NCBI GenBank assembly: GCA_022225965.2
Contig: JAKJXP020000070.1
Coordinates: forward strand, 124,001-188,000
Direction of reading: 5' to 3'
DNA length: 64,000 bases
Origin: Diatrype stigma
Taxonomy: Eukaryota > Ascomycota > Sordariomycetes > Xylariales > Diatrypaceae
Position 1 is the stretch's first letter, and every line of letters begins with the position of its first letter. The notes beneath the pieces are model-generated. The model worked only from the letters and a program-made list of their open reading frames with translations, had not been told where the DNA came from and ran no database searches. This document shows positions 35,947 to 48,900 of this stretch, in pieces. The translations under genes were made by a program, and so were the position numbers.

Positions 35947-37600
35947 ATGAAGTCGGACGAGGAAATCGGGATCTCTTCCCAGACCCCCACTCTGCGCCAG
36001 GACACGACCGACGACGAGCTCAAGTCCGAGAAGTTGGGCTTCGGCACCCCTGATGAGAGCGGGAACATCTCCGAAAACCCCCCATCAGAACAAGGGCTAG
36101 AGGCGGGTCAGGCTCCCGCCGGGCCTGACCCGAACGCTTTCCCCGATGGCGGGTTCGAGGCGTGGTTTTGCATCGCGGGTGGATTTGGCGCAGTGTTTTC
36201 GAGTTTTGGCTGGGTGAACTGTATGTATTTTTGATAATGATTATGATGATGATGATGATAGGCGACAATCCTGATTGGCTGGCGGGGCATCTCGCTGACT
36301 CGGATGAACAGGCATCGGCGTCTTCCAGGACTATTATCAAGCCCACCAGCTTGCAGCGTACACGCCGAGTGACGTGGCATGGATACCGGCAACAGAGTCA
36401 TTCGTGCTGTTCTTCTTTGTAAGTTCATGGCGCACACGCCTGAATCGTTGTATAATGCTGATATGTTCGCAGGGTTTGCTTTCCGGCAAGCTGGCCGACA
36501 ACTATGGCCCGCGATGGCCGTTGCTCTTCGGATCTGTCCTGCATGTTGTGGGATTGATGCTTCTCTCGTTATCGTCTCAGTACTACCAAATCTTCCTTTG
36601 CCAATGCATCGTGAGCGGAGTCGGAACAAGTTTTCTATTTTATCCCAGTGAGAAAACCCACATTCCCCCTTGCCATGTAGCCATGTGCTGACAGTCCTTA
36701 AGCTATCGCTGCGGCAGGAAGTTGGTTCAAGAGGCATCGAGCGCTCGCGTTCGGCATCATGGTATCTGGTTCCAGTCTAGGCGGCGTGGTGCTTCCGATC
36801 ATGGTCCAGCGCTTGATTGACGAGGTTGGCTTTGGATGGTCCATACGCATCACCGGATTCCTCATCCTCGGACTCCTGATCTTCGCCAACATAGCCGTCA
36901 AGTCGCGCCTGCCCCCTGTCAAGAAGCCGTTCACGCTGAGGGAGTACTTCGTCCCGTTTCTCGAACTGCCGTTCCTGCTCCTCGCCATCGGCTCGTTCTT
37001 CGTCTACGTCGGCGCGTTCCTGCCGTTCAACTTCATCATCGTGGAGGCGAGGAACGCAGGCACGCCGCTCAACATCACCGAATACCTCGTGCCAATTGTC
37101 AACGCAGCGAGCATCTTTGGCCGGATCTTCCCCGCCCACCTGGGAGACGTATACGGCGTTTTCAACGTCTGCATTGTCTTCACCATATTCTCCGGGGCTA
37201 TCAGCCTGGCCATATGGCTACCGGCCGCTTCGCCCGCACCACTCATCGTCTTTGCGGTGTTGTATGGGTTCGCCTCGGGCTTGACACTGGCCATCATCCC
37301 GGCCTTGGTGGCTTCCATATCCGACATCCAGAAGTTAGGGCACCGCGTCGGCACGCTGTATGCTTTCTCCGCATTCGGCAGTCTGTTCGGCAGCCCTATC
37401 GCCGGAGCGATTGTGGGTGCACAGGACGGCGCATACACTGGTCTCAAGATCTTCTGCGGTGTCACACTGATCACGGTAAGCACCATCAAGCACAAATCGT
37501 CCCATTCTAGAGACTAACTATGTATGATACCTAGGGCGGTCTATTTATCATTGCCTCGAGAGTCAAATTGGTAGGCCCCGGACTGCTGGTCAAGAAATAA
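35947..37600 (+). CDS. monocarboxylate-type MFS transporter
   Basis: Five exons (35947-36220, 36312-36418, 36473-36647, 36703-37475, 37535-37600), 464 residues. A long acidic N-terminus (residues 1-60) precedes helix 1 ([20 protein letters not shown]), the usual start of fungal MCT/SLC16-like permeases. The following helices contain [36 protein letters not shown] and [20 protein letters not shown], the last being the loop typical of this subfamily. The cytosolic loop at about residue 250 is [19 protein letters not shown]. About twelve membrane segments are visible. Such transporters move monocarboxylates, riboflavin or, within gene clusters, organic-acid metabolites. Its position between a Zn2Cys6 regulator and a reductase/polyketide synthase pair suggests export of the cluster product or uptake of a precursor. 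The acceptor at 36702 (TTAAG) is non-pyrimidine-rich but keeps frame. Confidence 0.87.
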
Positions 37601-38969
37601 AAAGAGATGTTTTGGTCTGTACAGTCAGAATAGTTGGGTCGATACGGGCCTGTGTCGATTCAACCAACGCCCAGGGGTGTAATGGAGGAGGTTCAAAGAC
37701 AAGCGCAAGAGCATAGCGAGGCTTACTGGATTCGATATAGATTCTTACGGAAAGGTTGGACATTGCTTATCATTGCCAAAAAGTTGAGGTTACGCGTGTT
37801 TTGCTGGATTGGTTGCTAGGAGTCTATGCCAAGCATCTGCCCAAGAGTAATAGTACATGTGTGATCAGTGTGATCACTATAGCTACCCAACATTTGCATC
37901 ACAGTTTCTTGTATCCGTTTATCTAAAGATCCACGTTATCAGATGTGTTTTTCTCGCCTTCTTCAGTCCAGATGATACGTCATTGGCCCGAGACTTTGAT
38001 AGAAGAGCCTGCTCGGTAGTAGATACCCCGTCTATCGTCGTATCTATTGTCTAGGGTCGGGGCCTAAGCGGAGGGAAAGCTCGAGGTTCACCATGACAAA
38101 CCTTGAGGCTTAGTGGCGGGAGATATACGTCTGAACCTTTATAAGTGGAAGAGTTACCCCTATGTGCTAGGTATACCAAATTGGAACACCTCTAAAGGGC
38201 ACCGAGCTATGCCCACTTATTCTCTCAAACTACTATATATGTATCCTATGCTAAAGCTGAAAACTGGAGTATCATATTACCCCGCTACGGCACTTACAAT
38301 TGGGGTGATGAGCCAAGAATTCGTTGAGGCCAAGCCATAAACGCCTGGAATCAACTAGAAGCAGTCAACCCAATGTATGGGCAATATGAATATGCACATA
38401 TCGATCACCGCCTATAATCTTGCACTAATCTAACTAGACTAGCGTATTTCTTTATTTAGTGGGTCTCTTTCGATCCCTACCGGTGTACCCTGCCCCTATC
38501 CCTGTCCCTGCCCTTGCCCCTAGCCCTGCCCATGCCCCCTGATCCTTGATCTCTACTTAGCAGGAGACGTCAACCATTACAGCCCGTAGCACGCAATGCA
38601 AGCTAATCACACTCGTACGTGTTGATGAGACCAACTCACCCCGTCGTACTTCGTATTCATCAGCCAGCCCAGCCTATTCATGTTGAAGATATGTACGTCG
38701 ACTACGATGTGACATTGATTAGCGAGTGAGCAACCTGGGATCAAGTGGACCATGACTAGTGTGGAAACCAGGTTAGCCCAAAAAGGCTGGAGATATGTGA
38801 CAATGAACGAAAGTCGGGTCGGGCTCTCCACCCTCCACCCTACCCCCCCTCCGTAATCTCAATCCATACAGTCGGAAGCTGCTCGCCCATCACTCTGGGG
38901 CGCCCCTCTCTCCTGCCAGCCCGCCGGGTCCTGGGGAAAGGAAACTACATGGCTATCGCGGTTTACAGG
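37601..38969. other. intergenic region with degenerate CCCTNN array
   Basis: No gene recognised between the convergent 3' ends of the MFS and reductase genes. A hexamer array is listed separately. Confidence 0.5.
38488..38541. repeat. degenerate CCCTNN hexamer array, about nine units
   Basis: Nine consecutive hexamers read CCCTGC, CCCTAT, CCCTGT, CCCTGC, CCTTGC, CCCTAG, CCCTGC, CCATGC, CCCCTG. The period and CCCT core resemble the fungal telomere complement CCCTAA, but no unit is exact. Confidence 0.6.
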
Positions 38970-40053
38970 TTACAACAGCCCCTTGATGCTTTCCACGACG
39001 CCCACCACCGACTCTCTGAAGGGCCTGTACTGCAAGCCCAAGACCTCGATGCTCTTCCTGTTGTCGTACCCGTTCACACCAGTGGCCGGCCTCTCACCGG
39101 GCTTGAGTGCCTCGCCCACCGGCATCCTGTCCTTGAACTCGGGGTATTCCTCGCCGATGATCTGCGCCGCCTCGGCGTTGCTGTAGTTCCCTGCCGTGAC
39201 CAGGAAGCGATGGCCCGCCGCCTCCGGCTTCTCCAGCGCCAGGACATGCGCCAGGGCCAGGTCCCGCACATCAATGAAGAGGTAGTTGACGGTCGGGGGG
39301 CAGGGCGTAGAAGGGCTGCCCCTGAGGAGGCTGACGAACCTCGCGTTGCTGGTGTTGATCGCGTCCAGGGAGGAGAGCGCGTGGATCACGGGCCCGTACA
39401 CCATGGGCGGGTTCAGGGTGGTGAGCGCGAAGCCGGGCTTCTCCTCTTTCACGAAATCCCAGGCCGCCTTCTCCGCAAAGGTCTTGCTGGCCAGGTAGGA
39501 GAACGGGGCGCTGGAAACGGCTTGCTCCTGGGTGATGGGGTTCCAGTCTGCTTCCGTGTAGACGTGTGGCAGTGGCTTGCCGTAGTCGACCATGGCTGCG
39601 TACGAGGAGGTGATGATCACTCGCTTCACGGTGGGAGCATACGCCTTGACTGCCTTGAGTATGCCCGTAGTGCCTTCCACAGCCGTTGTGATTAGTTGCT
39701 GACACTCCTCGGGATTCTTGGCCTTGAAGTGATAGGGGCTGGCGCAATGGATCACTGCGTCGAAAGGTGGGTCTGATACCACAGCAGAATCGAAGGCTGG
39801 TACGGTGTCATGTCAGTACATCGTCCGCAGTCCTCATGGAGGAGAAGGGTGACCAACCTCCAGGCTTCGAGATATCTTCCACGATGACGAAGTCGAGTTT
39901 CTCCTTGCCATATTGCTTATGTGAATCAAGGATCTGTTGGCCTTTCTCCGCGGAGCGCACGGTGGTCACGACGGAATAGCCATGCTCTAGCAGGCTCTCA
40001 AGGACATGGGCTGCTATGAAGCCTGATCCACCAGTAAGCAATACTCGCGTCAT
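38970..40053 (-). CDS. extended-SDR NAD(P)H reductase (dihydroflavonol-4-reductase-like)
   Basis: Two exons (40053-39858, 39796-38970), 340 residues. The N-terminal Rossmann motif is VLLTGGSGFIAAHVLESLL, with VVTTVRS following strand 2, where the Arg suggests NADPH preference. DAVIHCASPYHF and RVIITSSYAAMVDYGK carry the catalytic Ser region, and SYLASKTFAEKAAWDF has the YxxxK pair. The mid-region LTTLNPPMVYGPV and the C-terminal TVNYLFIDVRDLALAH are typical of the fungal ketoreductase/GRE2-like and dihydroflavonol-reductase branch. Such enzymes reduce ketones or aldehydes, and within fungal clusters they often tailor polyketides. It is transcribed away from the polyketide synthase that starts 2.9 kb to its right. 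I place it in the putative cluster by position only; a housekeeping carbonyl reductase is the alternative. Confidence 0.88.
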
Positions 40054-42988
40054 TTCCAGGTAGTAATGAAATGTGGTTGGGATTTATCTCTTGGTCTGAT
40101 GTTTTGATAGAACGTAGTGAACAGAAATGGGATGGGCGGAGAACAACACAGCCTGACTGCTCTGATAGTTCCTCTCAACCGAGACTCATCTACACATGAA
40201 GAGGGAATTCCTTAAATATGCGTTGAAGGGCGGGGAACTGGTAGAACTCAGGGCTGGATCTGCTTCGTATGTCCTTAAACGGCAAACCATGGCACAGAAT
40301 ACGACGGAAGCTGATCGATCTACTGCCCCTGAACTCGGTGTGAGTCATGGAAACTGCAGACTGCAGGAGGGTTGTACATACGCGGTGTCGCTAGGCTGTA
40401 GATAATGCAGTTACGAGTTAGGTTCATGTTTCGGAGCCGAAAGGTAGGGCTGGGGTCCAAGGCATGTGCAGTTCAAAAGTCCTTCTGGATGTACTGAAGA
40501 TCAACGCCGAAGCACGCCACTCTGACGATGTCGTGATGAGTTATCAACCATGACAGCAGCTCGGCTCTGCCGTAATCTAGAGCAATAGAACCTGGATTAT
40601 AGTACATAATAGCCAAGGGAGCTGATTACTCAGACTATGATATGTAACTAAGTTTCACGATAACAGGCGGAAGCGTAGTCACTTTCCTGGTCAGTAGGTA
40701 TGCAAGCGTTGCTTTTAAGTTCAACATGCTGACATGCATATGAGGATCAGATCCCTTGATGGACCGTTAGATCTAGCACTGCAACCCCTTCGCGTAGTGT
40801 CTCTCCTTTATCTTACACATGGCCCCTGGCCTCCCTATATCACCGGCTGCATGGGGCGTCACACGAATTCCTATTGGCTATGTGCAAACCAGAGATGGGT
40901 GGACTCGGGATCAAATATAATATTGGCACCAGCGGCTAACGGCTCAAAAGGCAGATCCACCACCATGAGGTCTAGGCTGGCCAGTATCTGAGGCTCCTTA
41001 CTAGGCTGCAGTACGCCTTACACAACAACCCACAGGGTTTATAAAGTGGCCCGAAGCGGGTACGAGCAGGGGTTATTGTTTACCATAACCAGAAGGTTGA
41101 ATTAAGTGGCGGAAGCGCCCGTCCCGGCGCAGTGCACATCGACGGAAACCGAAGACGATCTGACTTAAGTTCGCATTCGCTTAAATCTCTCTCTGGTAAG
41201 ACAGGGATATTTAGCGAGTCAGCCCTACTACTTCTTGAGCTTCATCAGCGGGTCAGGTACATGCCAATTGAAGGCAGCCGAAAATCGGGTTACGACTTCG
41301 TCAAGCAGCCTTATGGAAAACACGTTTCAGTTCCTCGGACGTCGACTTAAGACTCGACCGAGATAGCATTGCTTACTACGTCTTTACGTGGGGGATCTTC
41401 TTACCTTACCCTTGCAGCCCTCTACCTCATCGTGACTAATCTCGCTTAGGCAATCTTATCCCGACGGCTCGTCGCGTTGCGGCGCAGTAGCGTAGCCAAA
41501 GCTTCTTTTCGCTGAATGCAACCTCTTGCAGAGTTGGTCTTATGAAACGGGATAGAATCACTTGGCGATCTCGTCTACAGGTTTTGTTATCGACGGAACT
41601 TGAGTGGTGGGATCTTCGCAGCCGAGCTTGAAAACAAGTTTTCGTCATCACAGGTAATTATGTAACTTCTTATGTAAGTCTAGATCTGCGAATGTACGGG
41701 TTCCGTCGTTCCGGTAGTTCTTCATCGCCGAAATTCGCCTTGTAAACGGGTCGTTACCCGGGAGACCCCCTGGCAGCATCCCCTGCCCTACGGCTCCATG
41801 GCCCTATACGCTATACAGATGATTACTTAGCATTCCTAGACCTGTACAGTGAAATATAGTGTGAGAATAGTAGCTAATACGGTACCATAGTGATGTCGTA
41901 AAGGAACTATAGGTAAAGTGTTGATTACATATTCAGTTCGACTATGACGTGATTGTTCAACTTGTTGTAAGCAACAGGTGCTTATGCTGATAATAACCAT
42001 CAATAAATGAACAACCAGTATATGGAACAGCAACACATAAAGCAATAGTCAATGGCCAACATTTCATCAACGAACAGCAAAAGTGTAAAGTTCACCCCCT
42101 GAATTCGGAGCATTGAACCAGTCCTCTTCTACAGGCCAGGTATGAAAAGAGACACGTCTTGACATGTGAAAACAATATAAACATTATCTTAGTAAGACAA
42201 GTCTTGGTTCTTAACCCTGTTCCATTGCTAAGAATACAAGGGGTAGATGGAGCTTTCATATTTAGAAGTGCATATGCACCTAGCAGGCAATGTAGAGACT
42301 AGGGAGAGATACGACACTGTTTGAAGAAACGCGGAGGCAATGATAGTCAGCTGATGTTGTCTGGTCCCAAGGGCTTAGCTGTAGAAACCCCTCACGTCCC
42401 TTTCCCCTGATCGTATATCAGACGGCACTATCCGAGGATATACAAGGATGTACGAGGATGTACGGTATCTCTCACAGCACTTGTCTGGATGAACAGATGG
42501 GTATCCTAGAACAGGACCAACGGAACTTGCTATAGGACGAGATGGATATCATGGGTCAGTATAGCAGGCTTACATGGACGAGTAGATCGTTGGGCAGGGG
42601 TAGGATAACGAAACCTCCATGGACTAAGAGATCAGTATCATGAGTCAGGCGAGTGAAGTTTACGTGCTTGAGAATACCGGTATTCTATGTTAGGAAATTC
42701 GCACAGATTCAGGCTTACTACTCTATTCATGCACGAGAACATCGTTATCTTCATCAGAGTGAAAAGGCTACGTATTCACCTAGTGCTGATGGCCAGGTGC
42801 GATACCGCACGCAGGGAGGCCTTCATATAGATGCTGTATTCCTTATAAGTAGAAGAGAGTAGCTCACTCATGAAATCCAAACTTTTTACATTCCCCAAGC
42901 CCATACACTTTGAATCACTGCAGGACCCTGGATCACTGTGTTTTCTCCCCCTTATAAAAATTGTTTGTTGAATTCACCGAGCAACAAG
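40054..42988. other. 2.9-kb intergenic region between reductase and polyketide synthase
   Basis: No coding gene recognised; frames are short on both strands. It should contain the promoters of both flanking divergent genes, with TATAAAA at 42953-42959 on the synthase side. The middle (about 41,040-41,820) has a different texture: richer in CG, with related short motifs AAGTGGCCCGAAGCG and AAGTGGCGGAAGCG about 65 bases apart. It could be a decayed repeat element, but I cannot identify one. Confidence 0.4.
42953..42959 (+). promoter_or_regulatory. TATA box before the polyketide synthase
   Basis: TATAAAA lies 36 bases before the chosen ATG at 42989. If used, the leader is very short. The upstream in-frame extension begins with GTG and spans the TATA, so the downstream ATG is the better start. 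Confidence 0.45.
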
Positions 42989-45900
42989 ATGAACGGAACA
43001 ACTGGACGATATATTGAGCCGGTGGCCATCTGTGGCATGGCCATGCGTCTTCCAGGTGGCATCAAGACGGCGGAAGCCTACTGGGACCTCCTGTACCATG
43101 GGAAGGACCCGAGGACGCCGGTCCCCATCTCCCGTTACAACATCAAGGGTTTCAACAGCGATATGGGTAAAACGAACACCCTTCAGCAACAAGAGGCGTA
43201 CTTCCTAGAAGATGACCTGGCCGCCTTCGACGCTGGGCTGTTTACCATGACTAGGAATGAGCTAGAGAAGGCTGACCCTCAGCAGCGTCAACTACTCATG
43301 GTCGTCCGAGAATGCTTAGAAAGCGCTGGCGTGACCGATTATCGAGGCAGCCTTACAGGCTGCTTTGTCGGTACATTCTCGGAAGATTGGTTGCAGACAC
43401 AATCCAAGGAAGAACAGCATGCCACTGGGTATGTTCTCACCGGCCATCTGGACCCGATGCTGGCAAACCGAGTGTCTTTCGAATACGACCTCCGCGGCCC
43501 TACGTAAGTTGGCCCCTTGTCTATGTTAGATGGATGACCTACTGACGGTATCGTGCAGTTTCGTCATCAAGACAGCCTGCTCTTCGTCCATGATTGCACT
43601 TCACAATGCAGTCCGATCGGTCCAGAACCGTGACTGCAATGCCGCCATCGTGGCGGGCTCGAACCTCAACATGGGGCCCATCACAACTGCTTCCATGACA
43701 CAGGAAGGCATCATGTCACCGGAGGGCTCGTGCAAGACTTTCGACGCACGTGCTGATGGGTATGGACGTGGCGAAGCCATCAATGCCGTCTACATCAAGC
43801 CACTCTCTGATGCCATCCGAGATGGTAACCCCATCAGGGCAGTCATTCGAAACACTGGTGTTAATCAAGACGGACAAAGCACTGGGCTATTCGCAACCAG
43901 TATTGTGGCACAGGAGGCCCTGATGAGGAAAGCATATGCAGATGCGGGTCTCGATCCCGCTGAAACCGCAATGGTTGAGGTAAGGACTTCCTGGCCTGCC
44001 CCTTATGTTCAATGATCTAATATGTCTCTAGTGCCATGGAACCGGAACTCCAGTCGGCGACCCCGTTGAGGCAACCTCAGTCGGCAACGTCTTTGGCGAG
44101 CCAGCCGGCATCTACATCGGGTCTGTCAAGCCAAACCTTGGCCACTCGGAGGCTTCGGCGGGTATCTCAAGCTTGATGAAATCTGTTCTGGCATTGGAAC
44201 ACAAGACGATCCCTCCCAACATCAAGTTCGAGGTTCCCAACCCTCGGAGTAAGTCGACTATGATAGGGGTTTTCTGAGAATCTCGGCTAACGTGTCCACA
44301 GTCCCATTTGCGGAGAAGAAGATCACAATTCCCGTGAAGCCCATGCCATGGCCCCAAGGAAAGAAATACCGAGTCAGCGTCAACTCTTTTGGCATCGGAG
44401 GCACTAACGCACACGTAAGTCTACCCCCCTGAGGTTTATTACATCTACGCTCGCTCACACATTATAGTGCATTCTTGAATCTGCCGAGCAGTATCTTCAA
44501 GATTACTCTAAGTCTCGGCTAGGTACCGAGCTTGCCGTCATCTCTGCCAACTCTCAGGACTCCCTGAAGGCTAGGATCGAGGACATGAAGCAATATATCT
44601 GGGCTCACCCTGACTGCCTGCCGGACCTCGGCTATACGCTGTCTCGACGCCGAGAACACCTCAAATGGAGGTCCTTTGCGGTTCTTTCCGACCCAGAGAC
44701 GGTGGCTTTCGCACCTCCCACCAACAAGCCCGTCCGGACGCCCACCGTGGTTATGGTGTTCAGCGGCCAGGGCGCCCAGTGGCCACAGATGGGCCATGAT
44801 TTGATAAATTCGCTTCCGGGGTTCAAAGAGGACGTGCTAGAAATGGACGACATCCTGCAAAGTCTGGAGGAGCGCCGCCCTACGTGGACGGCTATCGGTA
44901 AGTCTACCTCACCTCGAATCAGCAGCGAGTGTCTAGATCTAACGGTTTCGAATTAAAGAGGAGTTGAGCAAGCCCGCAGGCTTAAGTCAAGTAGCTCGCG
45001 CAGAGTTGGCCCAACCTCTGTCTACTGTCGTTCAGATCGGTCTAGTCAATGCGCTGAAGCGCTTTGGAGTCCGCCCGCAGGCCGTGGTGGGCCACTCTAG
45101 TGGTGAGATCGCAGCTGCGTATGCTGCCGAGGCACTGACTCTGCGGGAAGCCGTGACTGCGGCGTACTACCGTGGCCACGTCTCAAAGCAATCTTCGGCT
45201 CCCGGTGGAATGGCTGCGATTGGTCTGGGAGCTGAAGAGACGAAGAAGTTCCTCCCTGACCGAGTCGTCGTGGCCTGTGAGAACAGCCCTTCAAGCACGA
45301 CGATCTCGGGAGACGCCGATCAGCTGCAGGTGGCATTGGCAAACATCAAGGCTGAGCAGCCTGAGACCTTTGCCCGAGCCCTCAAGGTGGAAATGGCCTA
45401 CCATTCCCGTAAGTTTTCTTTGCTTGCCGTTGTGACTTGGAGGATTCAGCTAACACGCGAACCAGACCATATGGTGGCCTTGTCAGGAGGTTACAAGGAA
45501 TGCTTGGACAGCGAGTTTGCCAACTTCAAGCAGGCTGCGCATAGCCAGCTGGAAGTGCCGCTCTTTTCCAGTCTGCGCTCCAGGAAGATCACAGATTCCC
45601 AGGAGTTTGGACCACAGTACTGGATTGACAACCTGACATCCCCAGTGCTTTTCAACTCTGCCGTCCATTGCATCGTGGAGGAAATCAAGAACCCCGTATT
45701 CCTCGAGATTGGGCCTCACTCGACGCTTCAAGGGCCTATCCGCGAAATCTGCACCAGCCGCAGCTCCAAGTTCGAGTATGTCCCAACCATGCTCAGGGGC
45801 AAGAACTGCACCGCGAGCTTCCTGTCTGCGATAGGACAGCTCTACCAGCAAGACATCGACGTCAACTTCGCTGCTCTGTACCCCTCTGGGAAGGTTTTAA

Positions 45901-48900
45901 CCAACATCCCCGCATACCCCTGGTCATTGAAGGAGACATACTGGTATGAGCCCAGAATATCGAAAGAATGGCGTCTTCGTCCGTATGGCCAGCATGAGCT
46001 GCTTGGTCGCAAGGTTGCCGAGAGCACGTCGATCAACCCCTCTTGGAGATTGGTGCTCGTCACCGACCATGTACCATGGATAACCGATCACAAAGTCCGC
46101 GAAGACACGGTCGTTCCTTTCGCGGGTTACGTGGGCATGGCAGGTGAAGCAATCCGCCAGATCACCGGGGTTGAGACAGGCTATAGTGTCAAGAATGCCA
46201 AAGTCACCACTGCCTTGGTGCTCGGGGAGACTCCGAAAGAAATTGTGACCTTACTCCGACAGCACCCAGGCTCCGACTACTATGATTTCACTATCGCTTC
46301 GCACAATGGAACGACCTGGCTCACCCATTGCGAAGGCTTGGTGAAGGCCCTTGACCATGAGGCACCGGCAACTCAGCAACCCGCCGAGCTGCCCCGAGTA
46401 GCAGATGCGCCTAGATGGTTTGAGACATTTGCCAAGGTCGGCTTCAACTATGGCCCCAAGTTCCAGCTTCTGGAGAGCTTGACTGCCGGCACAACGGAGG
46501 AAGCCGCAGCTGCAACGGTTAGTACAAGTGAAGAAATCGTGAAGGGTCCGTTCCTCTTCCACCCCACCTCCATGGATGCTTGCTTGCAGCTTTCCATCAT
46601 CGCTGGAGCGAAGGGCTTGCCGCGCAACTATACCGAGCTGAAGGTGCCCACCGAGATTGATGAATTGGAGGTGTATCGTGGGACACCCTCCATGCGAGCT
46701 GTAGCCCGGAGCACAGACGATGGCTCAACTATGGATGTCGAGTGCGTGGCAGACGGGAAAACCTTGCTGCGTATCAAGGGTCTCCGCTTCACACTGTTGC
46801 CCGACGAAGATGCCGGACCTAAGAAGCACACCGACGGAGCATACCTCGAATGGCGTCCCGATTTCGACTTCCAAGATGATGTTGCCACCCTGGTCAAGCC
46901 TCCGTCTGACGACGCTAGCACACACCTCCTAGAGGAGTTCACCTTGTTGTGCATACTAGATGCAGCCGATCGACTCAAGGGAAAGAAGTCAACCAACGGG
47001 CACTTCGAGAAGTACGGCAAATGGCTTGCCCTGAAGGCTGAGCAAGCCGCCACTGGTAAATCGCCAGTCCTCGGGGATATCTCGAATCTGCTTTCTCTTT
47101 CCGGCAGCGAAAGAGCCAGCTTGATTGCTCACAAGTATGCTCAGCTGGTCAAGATCCCCTGCAGAGCTCCCTACGCGGTCGCGATATCACAAATCCGCGA
47201 TAACATCGAAGGCCTGTATACCGGGACCGTCGATCCGGCGCAGCTTCTGATGGAGGATGACATCTTGCCCAACATCTACAGCGCCATCAACTTTGACTAC
47301 GCCGGATACGTCAGCTTGATGTCCAACTCCCGGCCCGCTCTCCGCATCCTCGAGATTGGTGCCGGAGCCGGCGGCACTACCGATACCATCCTGTCTCAGG
47401 TCGTCCAGGACGGCAAGTTGCCCCCTTACTCAGTGTACACGTACACTGACGTCTCACCTGGGTTCTTCCCGCAAGCGCGCGAGCGTTTCAGCAACGCGCC
47501 CAACATCGAGTACAAGGTCTTCGATGTTAGCAAGGATCCTCTTACACAAGGGTTCGAGGCCGACTCGTACGATATCATTCTGGCACCGTATGTCGTCCAC
47601 GCCACCGCTCATCTTCAGCAGACGTTGAAGAACCTGAATGCGGTACTGAAGCCGGACGGCCGCCTTCTTCTCTCCGAGCCCGCCACCATCGGCTCGTCGC
47701 CTAACTTCATCTTTGGCACTTTCGCGTCGTGGTGGTCTGGCGAGGCCGACGGCCGTGAATGGGAGCCGTTTGTTCCCCTCGACCGCTGGGATGCGGATCT
47801 CAAGGCGTCCGGGTTCACTGGAGCAGGCAACGTAGTGTACGACGCGCCGCTGCCTTACCGATACTGGTCCACTATCATCACGCAGCCTGAAGCTCGCGTT
47901 GCAAGCGAGAAAATTGCTCCTGTCGTGTTGGTCAGCGAGGACGCTAAGAGCAAGGTGACCTCTGGCCTGGCTGCGGAACTGGAGAAATCCGGCATCCCCG
48001 TCATCAAGAAGGGTCTGGCCGAGGATGTCGCTGATGAGCACAATGTCATCTTCGCGCTCGATCTTGAGAAACCTTTCTTCGACAATATCTCGTCACAGAA
48101 CTGGGCCACTTTCAAGAGCCTGATGAAGAGATGCGAATCGATCCCGTCGCGAAAGCTTCTGTGGCTGCTTCCACCGGCGCAGAAGAACTGCCAAAACCCT
48201 AAGCACGGTCTATCCATTGGACTCCTGCGTTCCGTCCGGTCCGAGCTAGACTTGTCGCTGACGACCTTGGAAGTCGACCCGGCCGACGCTGGATTGGCGA
48301 GCCACGTTTCGAATGTCTTCAACAAAGTGCTTGAGGAACAACTGTCCCAGCCGCTGCTTCCGGACCGGGAGTTCTTGGTCGAGAACGGCACCATCAACGT
48401 CGGCCGATACATTCCGTTCACAATCGCATCGGAGCTATCCCGCAAGACTCTTCAAAACGTAAGTTTATCTCAACCTCGAAACAGCAACAGACAATTGACA
48501 ATACAGCAGGGCGTTCCGAACGGCACCATTACATCTGGCACCGCTCATGGTCCATTGAGCTTTGACCCCGAAGCTTCGTACATTGTGACTGGTGGTCTTG
48601 GTGGTCTCGGACGGGCCATCTGCTCTTGGATGGCCGAGCGCGGTGCTCGGTTCATCACTGCCATCTCCAGGTCCGCAGGTCGTTCGGCCGAGGACAAGCT
48701 GTTCATTGCCGAGATGCAGAGCATGGGATGTGTTCTCACCCCCGTTGCCGGGCCTATTCAAGATTTCGAGGTTGTGAAATCTGCAGTCGCACAGTCACCG
48801 AAACCCGTCAAGGGTGTCATTCACTTGGCCATGGTGCTTCGGGTAAGAATATCCATAGAGGCTATTACTAAGATATCAACATAGACATAGCTAACATTTA

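Noticed and set aside
42938..42988. Upstream extension of the polyketide synthase reading frame
   Set aside because: It begins with GTG and spans the TATAAAA; the ATG at 42989 leads straight into the KS domain.
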